DNA of 64,000 nt, from contig NZ_JASGBQ010000001.1 of NCBI RefSeq assembly GCF_030053595.1, forward strand, positions 288,392 to 352,391, in the 5' to 3' direction. Under the pieces are notes generated by a model, which was not told where the DNA came from, did not search any database, and saw nothing but the letters and a program-made list of their open reading frames with translations. Positions 8,738 to 16,300 of the stretch are shown here, one piece after another. The DNA is from Fusibacillus kribbianus (lineage in GTDB: Bacteria; Bacillota; Clostridia; Lachnospirales; Lachnospiraceae). Positions within the stretch are counted from its first letter, which is position 1; each line of letters begins with the position of its first letter. A program made the translations under genes and the position numbers.

Positions 8738-9953
8738 CGCCGATGATGAAAATATTTCCATAGGAAACGGGCTCTGTCCCGTCCAGATCAACTGCACAAA
8801 GGTAATCGTCCCATTTTATATTTACATTGTCGTAAACAGACCATGTATAGTAAATTCTTGTGGCGCCGGGGATCCGCAGGAGCTTGATCTCTTCGTTTCG
8901 TCCTTCTTCTGCGCTCTCTGCCACAATACACCTGTCCTCTCCCGTCTTCGGATCATATCCCCAGATCCCGTTCTGATTATCATAAATATAATGAACCATT
9001 GTATCTCCGATAAAGAATCCGCCGGCAGCCGTATAGCCCAGATCCGGTGTGTGCAGGGACACAGGCTCTTTCATCCCTGTCTTCATATCCCATTTATAAT
9101 ACTGATAATCAGGAGTATCTGTATAATACAGGCAGCCGTCATTAAAATCTCCATATTCAAAATCCCAGTTGGCATAGTAACCGCCGTCTGAATCCAGGAT
9201 TTCCTGTCCGCTTCCGTCCTTTTCCATTCTGGAAAATTTTGTTCCTTCGCCCACATAATAGATCTTTTCCCCGTGTATCTGGAAAATCCCGTCTTCCACA
9301 TAGTCGTTTATAAGCTCCGGCTCACTGCCGGCTTCTGTTCTGACCCGGTATAAATTCTTATCCTTGGCAGATCCGACAGAATAATACAGATACCCCTCTT
9401 CATAAATCGCCCATGACGCACCTGATTTCACGAGCCGCCCGATCCGCTCCCCGTCAAAGGTATACTGCTCGATCACGATAAGGGCAGGATAATTGATCTC
9501 CACATACAGATACTGCTCTGTCGCCAGCATCGCGGAACAGGGCTGCCTCTCCTCATCCGGAGCGATCAGTGTTTTCTGTTCTCCTGAAGACAGATCCATC
9601 CGAATGATAGAATCCTCTGACCAGTTATAATAGAACAGGTACCCATTCTGTTCTACCGCGTTGGACATCATCCACTGTCCTGCCGAGGTATCGTTCTGTA
9701 TCCGTTCCTCGTCCTCCCCACTGTCGTCCGTATCAGCCTGCTCCTCCGTCCTGTTTTCAGAAATATCGGTCCGGGTCTCCCCCGGCTCAGCTTCCTGTAA
9801 TGTCTCAGGCAGCACCGTTCCTGTCCCGTATTTTATCCCTGTCTGCTGCTTCCCGGATGCGGGCGCCTCATGCCAGATCAGGCCGCCGGCGATCATAAAC
9901 AGGGCTGCCGCCGAAACAGCTGCCGACAGCAGAATTTTTATATTTTTTTCCAT
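8724..9953 (-). CDS. Membrane-anchored DUF5050-like (beta-propeller-like) protein
   Basis: A 409-residue protein with an N-terminal membrane anchor or uncleaved signal (about 6-27, no lipobox Cys), a Glu/Thr/Asp-rich linker (about 35-95), and a C-terminal region with repeated aromatic strands such as YLYVEI, YLYYSVG, KIYYVGEG and CLYYTDTPDY. This pattern is typical of DUF5050-type extracytoplasmic beta-propeller proteins. No enzyme motif is visible. It reads in the same direction as the pilus genes upstream but has its own promoter-like region and a good GGAGG ribosome site. The 3' end overlaps that of the HTH gene. A role at the cell surface is likely; the ligand is unknown. Confidence 0.7.
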   Translation of the reverse strand: MEKNIKILLSAAVSAAALFMIAGGLIWHEAPASGKQQTGIKYGTGTVLPETLQEAEPGETRTDISENRTEEQADTDDSGEDEERIQNDTSAGQWMMSNAVEQNGYLFYYNWSEDSIIRMDLSSGEQKTLIAPDEERQPCSAMLATEQYLYVEINYPALIVIEQYTFDGERIGRLVKSGASWAIYEEGYLYYSVGSAKDKNLYRVRTEAGSEPELINDYVEDGIFQIHGEKIYYVGEGTKFSRMEKDGSGQEILDSDGGYYANWDFEYGDFNDGCLYYTDTPDYQYYKWDMKTGMKEPVSLHTPDLGYTAAGGFFIGDTMVHYIYDNQNGIWGYDPKTGEDRCIVAESAEEGRNEEIKLLRIPGATRIYYTWSVYDNVNIKWDDYLCAVDLDGTEPVSYGNIFIIGVTND

Positions 9954-9969
9954 AAAAATATCCTCCGTT

Positions 9970-10000
9970 CTTTTTTCTGTATTATAAATGCAGAAAAAAG
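9970..10000 (-). promoter_or_regulatory. Perfect inverted repeat around a -10 box, upstream of the DUF5050-like gene
   Basis: CTTTTTTCTG (9970-9979) and CAGAAAAAAG (9991-10000) form a 10-base perfect inverted repeat whose spacer contains the minus-strand -10 TATAAT (9981-9986). A repressor bound here would block the promoter; as RNA it would be only a weak hairpin. No standard -35 is seen. Confidence 0.45.
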
Positions 10001-10037
10001 GCCAGAGGACAAATTGTCATAAATGGCGGTTATTTTG

Positions 10038-10718
10038 TTATAATCTACGCTTCTTTTTCCCGAAGCACAGCACCCAGCCCAGAGAAAACAGCAGCAGACC
10101 TGCCACCACCAGGATCGGGATCGGCCATGTAAGCTGTCCCGTCCAGGGAAGTGTTGTTCCCGGTTTTGCGGGCGCCGGCGAGGAAGGCTCCACAGGAACC
10201 GGTTCCGGGCCATTTGTTATCTTAGGACTTGCGTCGATGCTGTAAATATATTCTCCGGCTTCCATTGCAGGCACCGACACAAGGAAGGGATTTATTTTGC
10301 TGTAGCCGGAGGCCGCCTGCTCCTGCACCACCAGATACAGGCCAAGCTCCAGGTCCGCAAAAGAAATTTTCCCATCTTTTCCAATCGTCCGGGTCGTTCC
10401 TTTCAGATCATTATCCGCCGCATACCGGGCAAGCTCTGCTGCCAATTCGGCAGACTGGATATCTTCAAAGGTACTTCCCCGGTTTTTAAACACCCCTGTC
10501 GGTTCAAAGCTGTAATCCCCGTCATCCTCACAGACATCCCCCACCCGGTAAAGGGTCAGCGTCCCGCCGGGAACTGCCTGTTCCTTCCATTTCATCGTTA
10601 TATCAATTATCCCCTTCTCCGACATATCCGGTACATCGTGGGCATATGCATTCACACTGACCGCTCCAGTCAGCACCACAAGAAAGAGCAGGGTAAGCAG
10701 TCGTTTTCCTATGGACAT
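10038..10718 (-). CDS. Small (probably basal) pilin, LPWTG cell-wall anchored
   Basis: A 226-residue secreted protein. A signal peptide (about 1-26, cleaved near AYA-HD) precedes one SpaA/Cna-B-like domain (about 35-175) with the E-box-like stretch LYLVVQEQAASGY. A proline-rich stalk (about 176-193) and the sorting signal LPWTG follow, then a hydrophobic segment and the basic tail GKKKRRL. LPWTG satisfies LPXTG. Size, single domain and proline-rich tail fit the basal anchor pilin of three-component pili, which the housekeeping sortase ties to the wall. The gene begins 11 bases after the class C sortase stop with an AGGAGGG site, so it is the distal gene of the pilus cluster. Confidence 0.85.
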   Translation of the reverse strand: MSIGKRLLTLLFLVVLTGAVSVNAYAHDVPDMSEKGIIDITMKWKEQAVPGGTLTLYRVGDVCEDDGDYSFEPTGVFKNRGSTFEDIQSAELAAELARYAADNDLKGTTRTIGKDGKISFADLELGLYLVVQEQAASGYSKINPFLVSVPAMEAGEYIYSIDASPKITNGPEPVPVEPSSPAPAKPGTTLPWTGQLTWPIPILVVAGLLLFSLGWVLCFGKKKRRL

Positions 10719-10729
10719 TTCAATCCCTC

Positions 10730-11548
10730 CTATTTTCTTCTGCGGGTCTTCACCAACAGAATAATAAGCAGAACAAGCAGCATCGGCACTGCCACCAGCG
10801 GAGCAATGATCACCGGATCGATCTGCATGGCATCGGCAGTAACCCGGACATTCTGTGACTCTGCCTGATTTTCCACCCGGTGTCCCCTCACAAGAAGTCT
10901 GTGTGTATTGATACCATAGGGTGTACAGGTGACAAGAGTACAGTAATCCTTCCCATCTTCAATCTCGATTTCTTTGATTTCCTGTGGCTCTACGATCCGG
11001 ATCTGGTCCACCTCATAGGTCAGAGTCTCATCCAGGACACGGAGCATAAAGGTATCTCCCACCACCAGTTTATCCAGATCAGTAAACAGCCTGGCTCTGG
11101 GAAGTCCTCTGTGGCCGGAAATGACACAATGGGTGCCCTCTCCTCCCACAGGAAGCGAAGTTCCCTCGATATGGCCGAGGGCAATCTGCAATACAGCCTC
11201 ATCGGTCCCATGATAGACCGGCAGGGAACAGTCAATGACCGGAATCTCAATATAGCCGATGATCCCGGTGCCGGAAACGTTTAAAAGACTCTCATATTCT
11301 GCCTTTTCCTCATCGGTCAGCGTATAACGATTGCTCTTTCCAGCCAGGGTCCGGTTATATTCCTCCGCATCGGCCCAGAGCTGCTCATAAAAATCATTAT
11401 CCAGACTGGCCACCTGCTCCACATAGCCCGCAATGGCCCGGGACTGGTGCAGAGAATTCCAGTAATCACTGACAGTGGGATACAGCAGTAAAGACAGCCC
11501 TATGAGAAAGATCAGAACAAGTATTATCGTCGAAAGCCTTTTCTTCAT
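10730..11548 (-). CDS. Class C (pilus) sortase
   Basis: A 272-residue membrane transpeptidase that links pilins through isopeptide bonds. An N-terminal membrane segment (about 6-23) and a C-terminal one (about 247-266) flank the sortase fold, the layout typical of class C. The catalytic residues are H146 (ISGHRG), C208 (TLVTCTPYG) and R217 (NTHRLLVRG). I do not see the usual Asp-Pro-aromatic lid motif before the core, so the lid may be absent or divergent. ATG 11548 has AAGGAG six bases upstream; a longer reading from 11605 lacks a ribosome site. It lies between the major pilin and the small pilin, as expected for their polymerase. Confidence 0.93.
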   Translation of the reverse strand: MKKRLSTIILVLIFLIGLSLLLYPTVSDYWNSLHQSRAIAGYVEQVASLDNDFYEQLWADAEEYNRTLAGKSNRYTLTDEEKAEYESLLNVSGTGIIGYIEIPVIDCSLPVYHGTDEAVLQIALGHIEGTSLPVGGEGTHCVISGHRGLPRARLFTDLDKLVVGDTFMLRVLDETLTYEVDQIRIVEPQEIKEIEIEDGKDYCTLVTCTPYGINTHRLLVRGHRVENQAESQNVRVTADAMQIDPVIIAPLVAVPMLLVLLIILLVKTRRRK

Positions 11549-11571
11549 AGAGTTCTCCTTACTGCTGCATC

Positions 11572-11590
11572 CGGGAGAACAGGTCTCCCG
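11572..11590 (-). other. Intercistronic stem-loop between major pilin and sortase
   Basis: CGGGAGA (11572-11578) pairs with TCTCCCG (11584-11590) around a five-base loop. No T-run follows on the minus strand, so it is not a standard terminator. It sits between a gene needed in large amounts and a catalytic gene, and may stabilise the upstream message or reduce sortase expression. Confidence 0.55.
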
Positions 11591-11626
11591 AATACAGCAT
11601 AACATACAGCATGATCAATCTTTAAA

Positions 11627-13252
11627 CTACTGCCGCTCAGCTCTCATACGTCTCTTAACGATGAGAAGTACGGCAGCTCCAAGTACAAGAACCGAACCGA
11701 TCACATAGAAGATGGTAGTACCCATACCGCCGGTCTCAGGGAGAGTAGCACCCTTTTCATTGACGATAGTCGTATCCAGCTTATTATCTGCGCCAACAGC
11801 TACAGCCGTATTATTAGATGCAAAAGCTTTGGTTCCAGCATCAAAGGTAAGGGTAAATGTAATCGGTGCAATCGTATTGTAGCCGGCGGGAGTCTTAGTC
11901 TCGGTGATGGTATAAGTACCGACGCCAAGACCAGTGAAAGTCACATGGCCACCTTCATCCACAACTCCGACAACCGAGGTCTCATCTTTGCCCGTTCCTT
12001 TGGCAGTAATTTCTACGGTCTTGCTGTACTTGGTTGCAGTATTAGCATAGTCTTCACTGTTATCCGTCTCACCACCAATGGTAGGAGCTGTAGTCGTATA
12101 AGTGCCGTCTTTCAGCTTCCAGTATTCACCCTTATCATCTACTGTAAACTTCTCTGCAGTAACCAGAACGATGTTTACACTATCACCGGTCAAAGTAAAC
12201 TCGGCACCGGGAAGAACCTTGCCTTCGTCATTTTTCTTCAGAATGGTAAGCTCGGTGGTATACGTCACGACCTGATCTTTGGGCGTTTCGCCGGTGGGGT
12301 GATCAGTTGAGGGCTCGTCAGGATTTTCCCCAGGAGATGTGGTAGCTCCCGTTCCACTGTTGTTGGGATCATTGGAGTAAGTCAGTTTTACATCATTGGG
12401 GTTTCCTTCCCCTGCAATGACTGCGTTTTCATTAAGAGTTGCAGAGTATGTAACTACAATTTTTGAATCCTTTGTCACAGTCACACCAGCAAGCAGGTTC
12501 AGAGCCTTGATATCCTGGATGCCAACTTTGATCGTTGTGCCGTCAGTTGCACTGTAATCAGCTGCATTTACATAGAAATATTTAGTCACATCAACACCGC
12601 CAACTGTCACCTTCACATCATTCTTATAGGTCAGGCCTTTGGACAGGGTATCGGTGAACACATAGTAGTAGGTATTGTAATCATCAAAGTTTGTAGGAAG
12701 AGTACCGGTGATCTCGTAGTTTACTGTGTCACCGATGGACGCTTCATTGACATCAACTTTATTAGCGCCTTCCACGATTTTCTTCTCAGCCTCAGGCACA
12801 TCACCCTTTGGCTCGAACTCCAGGGTTCCATTGACTACCTTTACTACATAAAGTGTGTAGAATCCATTTTCCGTGTTCTGGGTGCCATCTTGATCCTTTA
12901 CCAGATAGTAGCCGTTAGGCAGATTCTCATAGCTGGTGGCAGTACCGCTTGTATAGGGGGCTGTACTCAGTTTTGCATATTTGTTGATAACAGCCAGCTG
13001 TGCTGTGTCTGATGCAGATCCCGCCACAGCTTCCAGTTTTTCTAAAATCGAACTGTCAACAGCGTCTCCTGGGATTCCGGTACCGTTCTTACCCCATTTT
13101 ACGTTGGAAAGAATACCGTCCGAATAGTCACCGGTGAAGATCTGATAGATCTCATAGGTATGAGTATTTTCTTCTGCAAATGCGGTGATTCCCAGTGAAA
13201 ATACCATGATCAGGGCCAGCAGCAGACTGGCAAATTTCTTTGTACGTCTCAT
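11627..13252 (-). CDS. Major pilin, isopeptide-type, LPETG anchored
   Basis: A 541-residue shaft pilin. The signal peptide ends near GITAFA-EE (about residue 26). An N-terminal domain (about 27-165) is followed by a D2-like fimbrial isopeptide domain (about 170-310), a Pro/Gly/Thr-rich linker, and a C-terminal Cna-B/SpaA domain with the E-box YTITETKTPAGY. The sorting signal LPETGG, a membrane segment and a basic tail (KRRMRAERQ) end the protein. A lysine-containing segment after the first domain (EPKGDVPEAEKK) stands where the pilin motif is expected but is degenerate. ATG 13252 is chosen over one 33 bases upstream because AAAGGA precedes it and the signal peptide starts there. The base composition is less G/C-rich than neighbouring genes, as often seen in abundant surface proteins. 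Confidence 0.92.
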   Translation of the reverse strand: MRRTKKFASLLLALIMVFSLGITAFAEENTHTYEIYQIFTGDYSDGILSNVKWGKNGTGIPGDAVDSSILEKLEAVAGSASDTAQLAVINKYAKLSTAPYTSGTATSYENLPNGYYLVKDQDGTQNTENGFYTLYVVKVVNGTLEFEPKGDVPEAEKKIVEGANKVDVNEASIGDTVNYEITGTLPTNFDDYNTYYYVFTDTLSKGLTYKNDVKVTVGGVDVTKYFYVNAADYSATDGTTIKVGIQDIKALNLLAGVTVTKDSKIVVTYSATLNENAVIAGEGNPNDVKLTYSNDPNNSGTGATTSPGENPDEPSTDHPTGETPKDQVVTYTTELTILKKNDEGKVLPGAEFTLTGDSVNIVLVTAEKFTVDDKGEYWKLKDGTYTTTAPTIGGETDNSEDYANTATKYSKTVEITAKGTGKDETSVVGVVDEGGHVTFTGLGVGTYTITETKTPAGYNTIAPITFTLTFDAGTKAFASNNTAVAVGADNKLDTTIVNEKGATLPETGGMGTTIFYVIGSVLVLGAAVLLIVKRRMRAERQ

Positions 13253-13323
13253 GTGTTTTTTCCTTTCTTTTAAGCTCTTTTTCATACTGTTTACTGAGGG
13301 GAGTTTTAAAGTGATCCCTGTAC

Positions 13324-16300
13324 TTATCCTGCTTCCCCCCTTTTTCTTCGTAGGAATTTATACAGCAGAGCAGCAGCCATCAGGACAATGCCGCTCAACG
13401 TATACAGCCATGTACCGGGGCCGCCGGTTTCAGGAAGTTCAAAGAAGGGAGTATTCACAAATTCTGCCGGCGCCGTACCGCCATTTTCAATCGTTCCCTT
13501 TACAATATACCCTTCCTTACCGTTCACAGTCGTTTTATAGCCTTCGGTAGTCCGTTCAGTTACTCTGTAGAAGGTCCCGGCAGGAATCCCGCTGATCGTA
13601 GCGAACTCACTCGCTTTCAGCTTCAATGTTCCGCCGCTTTTAATCGTACCATAGGTTCCATCGCTTCTTGCATAACTGAAGGTCTGTCTCAGACCATCTC
13701 CGTTCTCTTCTTCCAGAAGATCCACCTGGAATTCAAATTCTGTATCATTCGATATATTAGCATTTTCAACATTCAGATTTTTTGCAATCTGTAAACTGCC
13801 TGTATCCCGGGCCACTGTGGAACCGGACACGGAAGGCAGGGTAAAGCTCATATAGCAGGTGGAACCGGAAGCACCTCTCTCTGTATAGAAGAAGGTGAGC
13901 GTATGCTGTCCGGAAGAACCAACCGGCAGATAATCCCGCAGGTTGACATATTCACCAATGGAGCTGTGAACACCGCCGATATCACAGACAAGCTGATTAT
14001 CCAGAAATACCCACAGATCATCATCACCGAAGAAGTAATATTCCAGAGGGCCTTCATAATCTTCTGTCAGATTAAAGCTGACGGCAAAGTTCATGCCAAA
14101 GAACCAGTTATGATTATTTCCATCATCGCTGGCGGGGAAATTAGCCGCCAAGTTCCCCCAGCTATAATTATTAGCTTCAGTATACCCCTGGAACGACCCC
14201 GGATTTCCGTAAGCACCCCAGAGGGCATCTGTCCTTCCTGCAGCCGGATCCATGGGCCAGAAATTGTTGGTAAAAATATGGGTGTGTGTGGTGCTCGAGG
14301 TCGGAGACGGATTGAAAAAGTACTGAAGACCACTGAGGGTATTTTTCTGTCCGTTGGAATTATTCAAAGTAGCGGCGCTGAGCGTATAAGTATCTCCTAC
14401 CCGGTCAAAGGTCAGGGAACTTCCTGAATACGTCTGCTTTCCCGTGGCATCACCGTCATTGAACAGCTTGGGAGCCACCACCCATTCATTATAACGGATG
14501 GTACCATCATCGTTCAGACCGGCTGCCAACCCAAAGGTAGCCCCGCCATAGCCGCTGTTTTTGCTGCTGTGCTTGTTCAATGTACTGCCGTCAAAAAGAT
14601 ATCCCGACATACCAGTACCACAGTTTGCATTTCCAAAAGCAAAGATATCAGCTCCGGAGCGCCAGGTTCTCTGTCCGTTTAAACTGGTGTCATAGTTGCT
14701 TTCACTGTTGATCCCGGTGATACCGGTGCGCCACCGGCCGTCTGAATTCTGTCCGCTGGAAATATTGTAATCATAGAAGGTAGTGCCGTTATAATAAGCT
14801 CCGGTGCTGGTATCGGATACCAGACGGATCACTGCGCCATCTGTGATCAGAATGGTGGCTTCATTGACCTGGCCTGCTTCATTGGTAAAAGCAGTGTCCC
14901 CATTGTAGGAATAGATATCCCAATCCTCCCGGTTCGTGCTTGCAGCATCCTTTCCGGCCTTCAAAATCCATATTTCTTTTAATGTATAGCTGTCATTATC
15001 CTTGAGTTTGTTAAAATATTCCAGAGACGGCGAGGCCTCAAACCGGTACTCCTGCTCACTGTACAGCCTGGTCAGTTCTGTTGTCGTCTGAATCCTGTAT
15101 AACTGTGTTTTATTCCCTTTGTTCTGATCTGTGTACTGCCTGGTACCCTCCAGATACAGATTCCTTGTTGCCATGGTACCGCCATTGGTGGGCAGCGCTT
15201 TTCCGGAAGTATCAATGACCTTCAGCGGATTGCTGCCGGATGTGGCAAACCTGGGGATATTGGCATAATACTGTACCGTAAATCCCGGATTGGCCTTTGT
15301 GGCAACCACCTCAACAGGCTGGGTGACATTTGTTATGATAAAGGTCGTATTGCCTCCCTGCTGAGAAGCTTCCACCTCCAGAGGCTGGCCGTTTTTACCC
15401 ACACAGGACCAGAGGATGCCTTCCGCATTTCTGACTGTAACCGTCACAGTATCATTGTCCCGTGCAATCCGTGTCATACTGCTTAATTCACCGTCACTGT
15501 AGACACTGTGATTGTCATCCCTGACACTGACCGACCAGAAACGGTTTCCGGCCATTTCTGCACTTTCAGCCGTATAGGTTCCGGGCTGTTTTCCCTGGAA
15601 CTGTGCCGGATTCACAGGCAGATAATAAACACTGTAATCCACATCATTATTCGAGTAGCTCAGACCTATGGCCCAGGTACCGTCAGCAAGCTTTTCGGCA
15701 CCGTTATCTGTGTAAAATGGCGTATTCAAATCCCATTTTCCAAGCTGATGAGCCAGGACATTTCCCTGTCCCTCCTGATAGCTGTAGGCCTCGGAGGAGA
15801 AACCGTAGGGTGCAAGGATACTCTCTGCCTGACCTGAGGTGATATAATGCCTGTGTTGAGTCCCTGTCACTAAAACAGAAGCATCATCATAAATCGGTGT
15901 TGCAGTGCCTGTCTCTTTCCACTCACCATCCAGAAATACAACAAAGTAAACGGGTTTTTCCACCCGTGTTCCCAGGTTGGAAGCCAGAGGTGTAATGCGA
16001 AGGGGCTGTGTAACATTGGTAAGTGTGAAGGTTATTGTCCCGTCCTCATTTTGTATCCCCTCAGACACAACTGTCCATTTTGAGTCCACACACCTCCAGA
16101 CTGCACCGCTGTCCTCAGGCAGTCCGTTTACCGTAACCTCAGAAGAGCCGCCGCTTCGTACAACCTGTTTTCCAGGCAAGGGCTCGTCTTCCCCGTAAAC
16201 CAGATGGTTTGGATCATAGACCTGGACAGTATAGAATTCGCTGCCCGTTGTTGCCACGGAATCCAAATTGACCGATAACTTATTATTGGTATTTCCCGGC

